Shown piece by piece: positions 1 through 6,497 of a DNA stretch of 15,097 nucleotides (the first letter of the stretch is position 1; each line of letters starts with the position of its first letter). Source of the DNA: Phocaeicola_A sp964580305 (GTDB lineage: Bacteria > Bacteroidota > Bacteroidia > Bacteroidales > Bacteroidaceae). Both the position numbers and the translations under genes were made by a program. The stretch lies in NCBI GenBank assembly GCA_964580305.1, contig CAZOKL010000053.1:1-15097 (forward strand). The letters are read 5' to 3'. The notes beneath the pieces were generated by a model. It had not been told where the DNA came from. It saw only the letters and a program-made list of their open reading frames with translations, and did no database searches.

Positions 1-130
1 CGAATTCTGCCTGCTCGCGGTCTGCACGAGCCTGCACCGAATCGGGAATCACAGGATATTGCGCAGCCACAGGCAATGCACCTGCCGACAGTAAAACTGC
101 CGACATCAACAAATTGGATAAGTTTTTCAT
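1..130 (-). CDS. Secreted protein, N-terminal fragment cut by window edge
   Basis: Only the first 43 codons are present; the gene runs off the left edge. The ATG (complement of 128-130) opens a clear Sec signal peptide: a short basic start (MKNLSN), a hydrophobic stretch, and a cleavage site near residue 23 (PVAA before Q). The mature protein begins YPVIPDSVQARADREQAEF. It is therefore exported to the periplasm or beyond. The mature start resembles what I recall from Bacteroidetes secreted polysaccharide lyases of the pectate-lyase type, but 20 residues are too few to assign a family, and that idea is a weak inference. It is divergent from the DUF4923 gene, with a 148-base gap that holds promoter motifs for both directions. 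Confidence 0.75.
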   Translation of the reverse strand, partial: MKNLSNLLMSAVLLSAGALPVAAQYPVIPDSVQARADREQAEF

Positions 131-175
131 AGTTATATTTTATAATTGTCCTCTTAAATACCTTTTCTTAGACAG

Positions 176-183
176 CAAAGATA
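176..183 (-). promoter_or_regulatory. Putative -7 element for the left-edge secreted gene
   Basis: Read on the minus strand this is TATCTTTG, a perfect match to the Bacteroidetes -7 consensus TAnnTTTG, about 45 bases upstream of the ATG at 130. I see no clear TTG at the -33 spacing, so the call rests on the -7 element and its position. Confidence 0.45.
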
Positions 184-215
184 GCGAAAGTTTAAATTAT
201 AAGTGTTAAATTACA

Positions 216-247
216 TTGCAATGCTTGGAAGAGAAACGTTATCTTTG
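216..247 (+). promoter_or_regulatory. Bacteroidetes-type promoter for the DUF4923 gene
   Basis: TTG at 216-218 and TATCTTTG at 240-247 are separated by 21 bases, matching the -33/-7 form used by the primary sigma factor of Bacteroidetes. Transcription would begin near 254, leaving a leader of about 25 bases before the ATG at 279. Confidence 0.65.
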
Positions 248-278
248 CAGCAAGATTATCTAAAAAACAAACAGTGAT

Positions 279-893
279 ATGAAAAAAATGAATTTATGGA
301 AATGTGTATGCCTGTTTCTGCTCATCTGCACAGCAGTCCCCTCACAGGCACAAGACTTGAAAAGCTTGCTCGGCACCCTGACAGAGAGTGTGAGCAGCGC
401 AATCAGTAAATCTACCGTAAACGAAAGCAGCATCGTCGGAACATGGAAATACTCCAGCCCGTCTTGCAAGTTCGAAAGCGACAACCTTTTGGCAAAAGCA
501 GGAGGCACCGTGGCCTCAAGCAAGGTGGAAGAAGAACTCACATCTGCATGCAACAAGCTGAACATCACCAGCGACAACACTTCATTTACGTTCAACAGTG
601 ACGGAACCTACTCACAAAGCATTGCAGGAAAAAGCACCTCCGGCACCTACACTTTCGACACAGACAACATGAGCGTCGCCCTGACCGGCTCGCTGGGATT
701 CAGCATGACGGCCTATGTCAGCTTCAGTGGAAGCACCATGACCTTAGTCTATGACGCCGACCGCGTGTTGGAACTGGCCAAGGGCATTGCCAGCGTGGCC
801 AGCAAGTTCATGGACAGCAGCCTGCTCACCATCTTCAGCTCCGTGTCTGAAAATTACGAAGGCATGCAGCTGGGATTCAAGCTGCAAAAGTGA
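279..893 (+). CDS. DUF4923 family lipocalin-like secreted protein
   Basis: A 204-residue exported protein. Residues 1-24 form a signal peptide with likely cleavage at SQA-QD. After a short Ser/Thr-rich helical linker, the domain from about residue 50 starts with SIVGTWKYSSPSCKFESDN and continues as alternating beta-strand segments (FTFNSDGTYS, GTYTFDTDNMSVALTG, FSGSTMTLVYD). This is the lipocalin-like barrel pattern of DUF4923, a Bacteroidetes family of unknown ligand. It ends with a helix rich in small residues (ELAKGIASVASKFMDSS) and a final strand. The ATG at 279 is preferred because it gives the basic n-region MKKMNLWK and sits just downstream of a good promoter. It appears monocistronic, with its own terminator about 40 bases after the stop. 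The role is unknown; a periplasmic or outer-membrane binding protein is plausible. Confidence 0.85.
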   Translation: MKKMNLWKCVCLFLLICTAVPSQAQDLKSLLGTLTESVSSAISKSTVNESSIVGTWKYSSPSCKFESDNLLAKAGGTVASSKVEEELTSACNKLNITSDNTSFTFNSDGTYSQSIAGKSTSGTYTFDTDNMSVALTGSLGFSMTAYVSFSGSTMTLVYDADRVLELAKGIASVASKFMDSSLLTIFSSVSENYEGMQLGFKLQK

Positions 894-930
894 GGTTTGC
901 CTCCTGACATTCTGCAAACGAAACCATTAT

Positions 931-976
931 GAAACGACCGCCCCGGACTGACTTCGAGGCGGTCGTTTCGTTTTGT
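931..976 (+). terminator. Rho-independent terminator after the DUF4923 gene
   Basis: Perfect 12-bp inverted repeat: GAAACGACCGCC at 931-942 pairs with GGCGGTCGTTTC at 958-969 across a 15-base loop, followed by GTTTTG at 970-975. It lies about 40 bases after the DUF4923 stop codon. Confidence 0.85.
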
Positions 977-1340
977 TCTCATCCCGCTTCCGGCGGCTGC
1001 CGGGCAGAGGTGTTTCCAGCCGCAGGAGGCATCGCCTGAATGCACGACTTTTGAATATTCACAACAACAAGAGGGAACAATCTGCACTGTTCCGGGCAAC
1101 TGTTGCCACCGCAGAGGGCGTGCTTCCATGCCGCCCAAACACGGCATAGATTCCGGCCGAGCACGGAAAGGACTCGGCTCTCGCCCGGAAAGGAGTCGGC
1201 TCACCAGCCTCATCATGACGGCGACAACCAAAGTGCAAATGCTTGCAACACAGCCATTTCACCCAAGCCTGTTTTTTCTCGTGATGACGACAGCCCTGCC
1301 CCTGTCACGCTGCCGGCTGACAGAAGTCCCTGCCATGAAA
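977..1340. other. Gene-free stretch with short palindromes
   Basis: This sits between two convergent genes. Open frames on both strands here are short, Arg/Pro/Ser/Cys-rich and unlike any family I know, so I call no gene. Visible structure: GGAACA/TGTTCC (1074-1079 with 1088-1093, 8-base loop), a near-perfect palindrome GGCAACTGTTGCC at 1095-1107, GCCGAG/CTCGGC (1156-1161 with 1173-1178), and the 22-bp tandem duplication listed separately. It could be a decayed gene or a multi-copy intergenic element; the sequence alone does not decide. Confidence 0.5.
1161..1204. repeat. Two-copy 22-bp tandem repeat
   Basis: Two adjacent 22-base units (1161-1182 and 1183-1204) share the core CGGAAAGGACTCGGCTC, with one difference (C/G at the tenth core base) and small differences at the unit edges. 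The period is not a multiple of three, which argues against a coding origin. Confidence 0.75.
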
Positions 1341-1363
1341 AGAACTGACACGGCAAAGGCCGT
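1341..1363 (-). terminator. Weak hairpin at the end of the HAD phosphatase gene
   Basis: ACGGC (1350-1354) and GCCGT (1359-1363) form a 5-bp stem with a 4-base loop that overlaps the gene's stop codon. On the minus strand it is followed by a T-rich run (GTTCTTTTC). The short stem and interrupted T-tract make this a low-confidence terminator. Confidence 0.3.
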
Positions 1364-2148
1364 CAACGAATGACTCCCCAGTGAAGGAGAGCATTGCGCA
1401 CGCCGTCGTCGTCGACAGCTGTGGTGACGTAGTCGGCTTCAGCCTTCACCGAAGGCAACGCATTGCCCATCGCCACACCGATTCCGGCCCTGCGAAGCAT
1501 GGGGATGTCGTTTCCTCCGTCACCGAAAGCCATCGTCTCACCGACGGCTATGCCGAAACGAGCCGCCATCAGCTCGATGCCCCGGCCCTTGTCGGCACCG
1601 GCAGCCGTTATGTCGGTAAACGCCGGATGCCAGCGGGCCGAGATGCAGCCGGGCAGTTGGGGCAGCAGGCGACGCTCCGTCTCCTCGTCCACGATGGGGG
1701 TGATTTGGATGATGCGTTCACTGTAAATGGTGTCGAGGGGAGGGTTCTCGGGCATGTGCTGCACATGGAGATAATCACAGAAAATCTTGTAGAGCATCTC
1801 ATCCGGATGTTGCAGGACGATGTGCTTCTCGCCGACATAGACGCAGGCGAATCCCAACTCGTCAGACAAGGAGGCCATCGCGCGCACGTCGGTTTCGGGA
1901 ATGGACGTGCAGACCACGGTCTCATCGCCAACGAAGCAATAGGCACCGTTGGTCGTCACATAACCGTCAATGAGGTGCTCGACGGCATTCAGATTATCTA
2001 TAATCGCAACGGGTCTCCCCGTGGCAATGAACACCTTCACACCGGCCTCACGGGCCTTCTCCAACGCACCAATCGTGGAAGCCGGAACAGCATGTGTGCG
2101 AAAGCTCACCAGCGTCCCGTCAATGTCAAAAAACAAAGCCTTAATCAT
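1363..2148 (-). CDS. Cof-type HAD-superfamily hydrolase (sugar-phosphate phosphatase-like)
   Basis: A 261-residue cytoplasmic phosphatase of the HAD superfamily. The four HAD motifs are present in order: motif I FFDIDGTL (nucleophile Asp8, acid/base Asp10), motif II FIATGRP, motif III lysine in ADKGRGIELM, and motif IV AFGDGGNDIPML for Mg2+ binding. Between motifs II and III lies a large C2-type cap of roughly 100 residues, which places it in the Cof/YidA-like subfamily; that subfamily dephosphorylates sugar phosphates or other small phosphorylated metabolites. The exact substrate cannot be read from sequence. The frame is open further upstream to 2325, but the ATG at 2148 is the correct start: the fold begins immediately with MIKALFFDIDGT, and the upstream residues overlap the promoter region. 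It is divergent from hppA, with 197 bases between the two starts. Confidence 0.9.
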   Translation of the reverse strand: MIKALFFDIDGTLVSFRTHAVPASTIGALEKAREAGVKVFIATGRPVAIIDNLNAVEHLIDGYVTTNGAYCFVGDETVVCTSIPETDVRAMASLSDELGFACVYVGEKHIVLQHPDEMLYKIFCDYLHVQHMPENPPLDTIYSERIIQITPIVDEETERRLLPQLPGCISARWHPAFTDITAAGADKGRGIELMAARFGIAVGETMAFGDGGNDIPMLRRAGIGVAMGNALPSVKAEADYVTTAVDDDGVRNALLHWGVIR

Positions 2149-2176
2149 AAATATATACCAATCTTTTTCCGGAAGA

Positions 2177-2184
2177 CAAAGATA
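2177..2184 (-). promoter_or_regulatory. Putative -7 element for the HAD phosphatase gene
   Basis: The minus strand reads TATCTTTG here, about 30 bases upstream of the ATG at 2148. The 12 bases CAAAGATAGCGA are identical to those at the left-edge gene's promoter (176-187). No clear -33 TTG is visible. Confidence 0.45.
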
Positions 2185-2277
2185 GCGATAAAAGAAATGT
2201 GATGCACCATGCAAAGGAGAATCGTCCCCGACTCGTCCCAGACTATCGGCACGGAGTGCAAAAAAAGCAGCTGAAGA

Positions 2278-2309
2278 TTTGCACGAACACGGGCTTTTAT
2301 CTACATTTG
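2278..2309 (+). promoter_or_regulatory. Bacteroidetes-type promoter for hppA
   Basis: TTTG at 2278-2281 and TACATTTG at 2302-2309 are separated by 20 bases, a full match to the -33/-7 consensus. The predicted transcript starts near 2316, giving a leader of about 30 bases. Confidence 0.75.
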
Positions 2310-2345
2310 GCGCGATGAAAAACATACCTTAATCGTATCAATAGC

Positions 2346-4553
2346 ATGGAACATTTACTCTTCTGGCTTGTGCCGATATCGTCGGTACTCGCTCTCTGTT
2401 TCGCTTACTACTTCTATAAACAGATGAAGAAGGTGAGCGAAGGTACTCCACAAATGGCGCACATCGCTGCGGCAGTCCGCAAGGGCGCCATGTCTTACTT
2501 GAAACAGCAATACAAAGTCGTGGGATGGGTGTTTATCGTACTCGTCATCCTTTTCTCCATCATGGCATACGGCTTTGGAGTGCAAAATTCCTGGGTTCCC
2601 GTTGCCTTCCTGACGGGAGGTTTCTTCTCCGGACTATCTGGTTTTCTGGGCATGAAGACGGCCACGTATGCGTCGGCCCGCACGGCTAACGCCGCACGCG
2701 AGTCGCTCAACAGCGGCCTTCGAGTGGCATTCCGCAGCGGCGCGGTGATGGGACTCATCGTGGTCGGTCTGGGACTGCTTGACATCTCGTTCTGGTATCT
2801 CCTGCTGAACGCCGTCATCCCGGAAGATGTGCTTACACCGACTCAGAAGCTCTGCATCATCACCACCACCATGCTGACCTTCGGCATGGGTGCGAGCACG
2901 CAGGCGCTCTTTGCACGTGTCGGCGGCGGCATCTACACGAAGGCGGCCGACGTGGGTGCCGACCTCGTGGGCAAAGTGGAGGCCGGCATACCGGAAGACG
3001 ACCCGCGCAACCCGGCGACCATAGCAGACAATGTGGGTGACAATGTGGGCGACGTGGCCGGAATGGGTGCAGACCTTTATGAATCCTACTGCGGTTCCAT
3101 CCTCTCCACTGCCGCGCTCGGGGCAGCGGCTTTCCTTCACTCGGGCGACACCGTGATGCAGTTCAAAGCCGTCATTGCGCCGATGCTTATCGCAGCCGTG
3201 GGCATACTTCTCTCCATCATCGGCATCTTCGCGGTGCGCACAAAGGAGAAGGCCACCATCAAAGACCTGCTAGGTTCGCTGTCTGTCGGGACGAACTTGA
3301 GCACGGGACTCATCGTCATCGCCACGTTCTTCATCATGTGGTTGCTGGGCCTTGACAACTGGGTGCTCATCAGTTGCTCCGTCATCGTGGGACTTTTGAT
3401 GGGTGTCGTCATCGGGCGTTCTACGGAATATTACACCTCACAGTCATACGCCCCGACGCGCAAACTGAGCGAGAGCGGCAAGACCGGCCCGGCCACGGTC
3501 ATCATCTCGGGCATCGGCCTGGGCATGCTCTCCACAGCCATTCCGGTGCTTGCTGTCGTTATCGGCATCATCCTTTCCTATCTCTTTGCGGCCAACTTTG
3601 ACGTGACGAACGTCAGCATGGGTCTTTACGGCATCGGCATTGCTGCCGTGGGAATGCTCTCCACGCTCGGCATTACACTGGCCACAGATGCGTATGGCCC
3701 CATTGCAGACAACGCAGGAGGCAACGCCGAGATGTCAGGTCTGGGCAAGGAAGTGCGTCAGCGCACCGACGCGCTCGACTCACTTGGCAACACCACCGCA
3801 GCGACGGGTAAGGGATTTGCCATCGGCTCGGCCGCACTGACGGGGCTCGCTCTGCTGGCCTCATACATTGAAGAACTGCGCATCGGTCTGGACCGAATCG
3901 GCACCCAGGTGCTGACTATGGCCGACGGACGCACCATCTCGGTGGCTGACGCTACGTTCACCGACTTCATGTACTACTATGACGTGACACTGATGAATCC
4001 TAACGTTTTGGCCGGAATGTTCACGGGGGCAATGATGGCTTTCCTCTTCTGTGGACTGACAATGAACGCCGTTGGCCGTGCCGCCGCGCACATGGTGGAG
4101 GAGGTTCGCCGGCAGTTTAGGGAGATAAAAGGCATACTCTCGGGCGACACGGAGCCGGACTATGAACGCTGCGTGCAGATTTCAACCAAGGGCGCACAGC
4201 GTGAGATGGTCATCCCGTCGTTGCTCGCAATCATCGCCCCCATCGTTACGGGGCTTATATTCGGTGTGCCGGGAGTGCTGGGCTTGCTAGTGGGCGGACT
4301 CAGCAGTGGTTTTGTCCTTGCCGTGTTCATGGCAAACGCCGGAGGAGCATGGGACAACGCAAAAAAATATGTTGAAGAAGGGAATTTTGGAGGCAAAGGC
4401 AGCGAGGTGCACAGGGCGACTGTGGTGGGAGACACCGTGGGCGACCCGTTTAAGGACACCTCTGGTCCGAGCCTTAACATCCTGATAAAGCTGATGAGCA
4501 TGGTCGCCATAGTCATGGCGGGACTGACTGTTAGCTGGAGTCTGCTGGGATAG
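2346..4553 (+). CDS. hppA: Membrane-bound ion-translocating pyrophosphatase, K+-dependent type
   Basis: A 735-residue polytopic inner-membrane pump that hydrolyses pyrophosphate and drives cations across the membrane. The length is usual for the family, with many long hydrophobic segments. The active-site signatures are intact: DVGADLVGK at 202-210, IADNVGDNVGDVAGMGADL ending at 244, GPIADNAGGNAEM at 451-463, and the C-terminal VVGDTVGDPFKDTSGPSLN. The motif GNTTAATGKGFA (481-492) has Ala485 and Gly488 where K+-independent enzymes carry Lys and Thr, so K+ activation is predicted. Asp243, Glu246 and Ser247 (DLYES) occupy the ion-gate positions known from Na+-pumping members. Thr90, Phe94, Asp146 and Met176 match the residues reported for dual Na+/H+ pumping enzymes (see findings). 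It has its own promoter and terminator. Its likely role is recovering biosynthetic pyrophosphate energy as an ion gradient. Confidence 0.97.
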   Translation: MEHLLFWLVPISSVLALCFAYYFYKQMKKVSEGTPQMAHIAAAVRKGAMSYLKQQYKVVGWVFIVLVILFSIMAYGFGVQNSWVPVAFLTGGFFSGLSGFLGMKTATYASARTANAARESLNSGLRVAFRSGAVMGLIVVGLGLLDISFWYLLLNAVIPEDVLTPTQKLCIITTTMLTFGMGASTQALFARVGGGIYTKAADVGADLVGKVEAGIPEDDPRNPATIADNVGDNVGDVAGMGADLYESYCGSILSTAALGAAAFLHSGDTVMQFKAVIAPMLIAAVGILLSIIGIFAVRTKEKATIKDLLGSLSVGTNLSTGLIVIATFFIMWLLGLDNWVLISCSVIVGLLMGVVIGRSTEYYTSQSYAPTRKLSESGKTGPATVIISGIGLGMLSTAIPVLAVVIGIILSYLFAANFDVTNVSMGLYGIGIAAVGMLSTLGITLATDAYGPIADNAGGNAEMSGLGKEVRQRTDALDSLGNTTAATGKGFAIGSAALTGLALLASYIEELRIGLDRIGTQVLTMADGRTISVADATFTDFMYYYDVTLMNPNVLAGMFTGAMMAFLFCGLTMNAVGRAAAHMVEEVRRQFREIKGILSGDTEPDYERCVQISTKGAQREMVIPSLLAIIAPIVTGLIFGVPGVLGLLVGGLSSGFVLAVFMANAGGAWDNAKKYVEEGNFGGKGSEVHRATVVGDTVGDPFKDTSGPSLNILIKLMSMVAIVMAGLTVSWSLLG

Positions 4554-4584
4554 CAGGCCATTTGTGTACTTATTTTCTCATCCC

Positions 4585-4621
4585 CCCGCGTGGATTCCTC
4601 AGCGAATCTGCGCGGGTTTTT
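4585..4621 (+). terminator. Rho-independent terminator after hppA
   Basis: CCCGCG (4585-4590) pairs with CGCGGG (4611-4616), and inside it GATTC (4593-4597) pairs with GAATC (4604-4608), separated by a TG/TG internal mismatch. Five T residues follow at 4617-4621. It lies 31 bases after the hppA stop and upstream of the GH43 start, so GH43 is probably transcribed separately. Confidence 0.85.
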
Positions 4622-4670
4622 GCGTTTTATTAGCGACATTTGCAACGACATCAATCAACATTTCACAACT

Positions 4671-5630
4671 ATGAAACGACTTCTAACCCTGCTACTCGGG
4701 GCACAGCTCCTTGCGGGCCTTGCCCCTGCCGCCGCGCAGACGGACATGCCGACGAGCGACGACGGCCTCTATTTCGTGTCGACCTCCTTTCATGAACCTG
4801 CCGACGAAGGCCTGCGCTTCATCTACAGCCGGGACGGCCTTCATTGGGACAGCATCCCCGGAACGTGGCTGCCTCCCCTGCTGGGAGACAGCATCATGCG
4901 CGACCCCTCGGTGTGGCCCGGACCGGACGGAACCTACCACCTTGTGTGGACCATTGCGTGGAGGGGCGACACGGGCATCGGCTACTCCAGCTCGAAAGAC
5001 CTCGTGCACTGGACGCCCCAACGGCGCATCCCGGTGATGGACAGTGCGGAGCACGTGCACAGCGTGTGGGCGCCCGAGCTGTTTTATGACGACACGAAGG
5101 GCGAATATCTGATAGTGTTTTCGGCCCTCGTGAACGACGGAACATCGGCCGGAGGCGGCCACGAGCACGGCGACTATCACCGCATGTATTATGTCACGAC
5201 GAGCGACTTCGAGACCTTCAGCCCGCCGGCGCTGTTCTATGACGCCGGCTACAGCTGCATCGACGGCATCATCGTGAAGCGCGCCGAAGGCAGCTACGTG
5301 CTCATTGCCAAAGACAACCGAAAGGCCAACAGCAACCTGCGCGTGGCATTCTCAAAGCGCCCCGAAGGCCCCTACTCGCTACCGCTTTCGGCCCCATTTA
5401 CCGGCATCTTTGCCGAGGGTCCGTCAGTGACAAAGGCTGGCGACACATATTACATCTACTACGACCTCTACCGCCTTGGCCGCTACGGGGCGTCTGCCAC
5501 GAAAGACTTCATCCACTTCACCGACGTCACCTCATCGGCCACCTTCCCCCCGGGGCATAAGCACGGCACCGTGTTCAAGGCGCCGACATCCGTCGTTGAA
5601 GCCCTGCTGCGCGAGGCCCGAAAGAAGTGA
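4671..5630 (+). CDS. Secreted glycoside hydrolase, GH43-like five-bladed propeller
   Basis: A 319-residue exported glycosidase. Residues 1-23 are a signal peptide (MKRLLTLLLG to AAAQ). The body shows repeated blade motifs such as LRFIYSRDGLHW, GIGYSSSKDLVHW, MYYVTTSDFETF and ASATKDFIHFT, as expected for the GH43 propeller. Candidate catalytic residues are Asp78 in MRDPSVW (base), Asp198 in CIDGI (pKa modulator) and Glu249 in FAEGPSV (acid); a typical WAPELFYD motif sits at 133-140. GH43 enzymes usually release arabinose or xylose from plant polysaccharides, and the substrate here cannot be fixed. The frame is open back to 4590 through the hppA terminator, so the ATG at 4671, which starts the signal peptide, is chosen. 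No SusC/SusD pair is next to it. A weak -7-like GACATTTG at 4635-4642 might be its promoter. Confidence 0.88.
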   Translation: MKRLLTLLLGAQLLAGLAPAAAQTDMPTSDDGLYFVSTSFHEPADEGLRFIYSRDGLHWDSIPGTWLPPLLGDSIMRDPSVWPGPDGTYHLVWTIAWRGDTGIGYSSSKDLVHWTPQRRIPVMDSAEHVHSVWAPELFYDDTKGEYLIVFSALVNDGTSAGGGHEHGDYHRMYYVTTSDFETFSPPALFYDAGYSCIDGIIVKRAEGSYVLIAKDNRKANSNLRVAFSKRPEGPYSLPLSAPFTGIFAEGPSVTKAGDTYYIYYDLYRLGRYGASATKDFIHFTDVTSSATFPPGHKHGTVFKAPTSVVEALLREARKK

Positions 5631-5656
5631 CTCGCCGCATCCGAGTGCGTTTTTTT
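5630..5656 (+). terminator. Probable weak terminator after the GH43 gene
   Basis: ACTCG (5630-5634) pairs with CGAGT (5642-5646) over a 7-base loop. After GCG comes a run of seven T residues at 5650-5656. The stem is short but the T-tract is good, and it overlaps the stop codon. Confidence 0.45.
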
Positions 5657-5677
5657 AAAGAAAACCGCCGGCCAGTG

Positions 5678-5707
5678 TTTGACATTTAAGAAAAATGCCT
5701 ATATTTG
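5678..5707 (+). promoter_or_regulatory. Bacteroidetes-type promoter reading towards the HU-HIG gene
   Basis: TTTG at 5678-5681 and TATATTTG at 5700-5707 are separated by 18 bases. The predicted start near 5714 would give a leader of about 260 bases before the HU-HIG ATG at 5973, containing a hairpin and the tandem repeats. Nothing nearer the gene matches both promoter elements; TACGTTTA at 5942-5949 lacks a -33 partner. Confidence 0.65.
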
Positions 5708-5734
5708 CCCTTGCCGCCGCCTCGGAAAAGACAA

Positions 5735-5766
5735 GGTGCGGATGCGAATAATCTTTACGCCGCACC
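5735..5766 (+). promoter_or_regulatory. Leader hairpin and possible 48-codon leader ORF start
   Basis: GGTGCGG (5735-5741) pairs perfectly with CCGCACC (5760-5766) around an 18-base loop that begins with an ATG at 5742. That ATG opens a 48-codon frame (to 5888) running through the repeats. Because the repeat period is 23 bases, it is read in three successive frames, giving a 23-residue protein period (EVATKA recurs). Whether the frame is translated is unknown; I do not call it a gene. Confidence 0.4.
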
Positions 5767-5777
5767 GAGCCTTTGCC

Positions 5778-5880
5778 GAGGTGGCCACTAAGGCAACCCC
5801 GAGGTGGCCACCAAGGCATGGTCAAGGTGGCCACCAAGGCACGGTCGAGGTGGCCACCAAGGCAAGGCAAAGGTGGCCAC
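5778..5880. repeat. 23-bp tandem repeat, about 4.5 copies, with palindromic core
   Basis: Units start at 5778, 5801, 5824, 5847 and 5870, an exact 23-base period; the last is truncated at 5880. The shared core is GAGGTGGCCACCAAGGC with minor variation: the first copy has CACTAAGG, the third and fifth begin AAGG, and the linker after the core varies. Copies 2-5 contain GGTGGCCAC, extended to the fully self-complementary GGTGGCCACC in copies 2, 3 and 4. The array lies between a good promoter and the HU-HIG start codon, so it is probably transcribed as mRNA leader. Confidence 0.92.
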
Positions 5881-5906
5881 AAAATTAAGTGATTGAAACA
5901 CAGCGT

Positions 5907-5920
5907 CATGCCTCGGCATG
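5907..5920. repeat. 14-bp inverted repeat upstream of the HU-HIG gene
   Basis: CATGCC and GGCATG flank a TC centre, 53 bases before the ATG. The two-base centre is too small for a good RNA hairpin, so a protein-binding palindrome is a possibility. An alternative pairing, CTCGG (5912-5916) with CCGAG (5925-5929), uses an overlapping segment. Confidence 0.4.
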
Positions 5921-5972
5921 CGCACCGAGAGAATACAAATATACGTTTAAAACAATCTAAACAAATTGCAAC

Positions 5973-6443
5973 ATGCCCTTCTATAAGAAAGCATTCAACA
6001 AACGAGCAGGCGTCTATTACCCGCAGGCCATTGTCCAAGGCAAGCCCGTGGAGACGGAGACGCTGGCCAAATCGCTGGCCAAAATATCGACAGTGAGCAA
6101 CTCTGACGTGCAAGCCGTGCTGGGAGACATTGCCGAAGTTGTCTACATGTACCTTGCCCAGGGCAAGAGCGTTCACATCAAAGGCTTGGGCTATTTCCGC
6201 TACGTGCTGGACACCAAGGGAGTGGAAAACCTCGAAGATTTTGACTTCAAAAAGCAGGTGAAGGCCGTGCGAGTGCAGTTCACTCCCGAGCGGGTGATGA
6301 CCAGCAGCGGAAGCTACACGCGCGCCCTTGTGGACACCGACAAGCTGGAGTGGATTGAAATTGGCGTTGATGAACTGAGCGAAGACTACGAGCAAGGTGA
6401 CCAGGCCGGCGGCGGCGGCGATGATGAAGGCGACGGACTTTGA
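5973..6443 (+). CDS. HU-HIG family histone-like DNA-binding protein
   Basis: A 156-residue nucleoid-type DNA-binding protein of the extended HU family found in Bacteroidetes (HU-HIG / HU-related). The start MPFYKKAFNKRAGVYYPQAI is characteristic. Residues 28-66 form the helical dimerisation part (TETLAKSLAKISTVSNSDVQ), then the HU body motif SVHIKGLGYFRYVL (66-79, the GxGxF-like turn), and basic strands KKQVKAVRVQFTP (93-105). Residues from about 130 form an acidic, Gly-rich tail ending GGGGDDEGDGL, one of the tail types typical of the family. Ordinary HU is about 90 residues, so the extension is family-specific. The ATG at 5973 is used because residue 2 onward matches the family. It is transcribed alone, from a long repeat-bearing leader. 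The target DNA is unknown; nucleoid architecture is the usual inference. Confidence 0.92.
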   Translation: MPFYKKAFNKRAGVYYPQAIVQGKPVETETLAKSLAKISTVSNSDVQAVLGDIAEVVYMYLAQGKSVHIKGLGYFRYVLDTKGVENLEDFDFKKQVKAVRVQFTPERVMTSSGSYTRALVDTDKLEWIEIGVDELSEDYEQGDQAGGGGDDEGDGL

Positions 6444-6497
6444 CGCACCGAGGCTGCTGATGCGGCCCTGAACGCGTGCGAGCGGACAAATGCAAAT

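Noticed and set aside
854..1231. 125-codon minus-strand frame overlapping the DUF4923 gene end
   Set aside because: It runs through the strong terminator at 931-976 and the DUF4923 coding end, is Cys/Arg/Ser rich, and has no recognisable domain.
1128..1373. 81-codon plus-strand frame starting MPPKHGIDSGRARKG
   Set aside because: Low-complexity Arg/Ser/Thr composition, no family resemblance, crosses the tandem duplication and overlaps the end of the HAD phosphatase gene; another plus-strand frame overlaps it just as well.
1381..2202. 273-codon plus-strand frame opposite the HAD phosphatase
   Set aside because: It is the antisense shadow of a gene with all four HAD motifs; its His/Arg/Gly-rich translation matches no family.
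4590..4670. Upstream extension of the GH43 frame
   Set aside because: It passes through the hppA terminator stem and would bury the signal peptide behind 27 residues; the ATG at 4671 is far better.
5778..5880. CRISPR array
   Set aside because: The 23-base units are contiguous, with only short variable linkers inside the unit, no unique spacers of 25-40 bases and no cas genes nearby.
5655..6395. 246-codon minus-strand frame covering the repeats and the HU-HIG gene
   Set aside because: It lies antisense to the well-supported HU-HIG gene and reads through the 23-bp repeats; the composition is that of a shadow frame.
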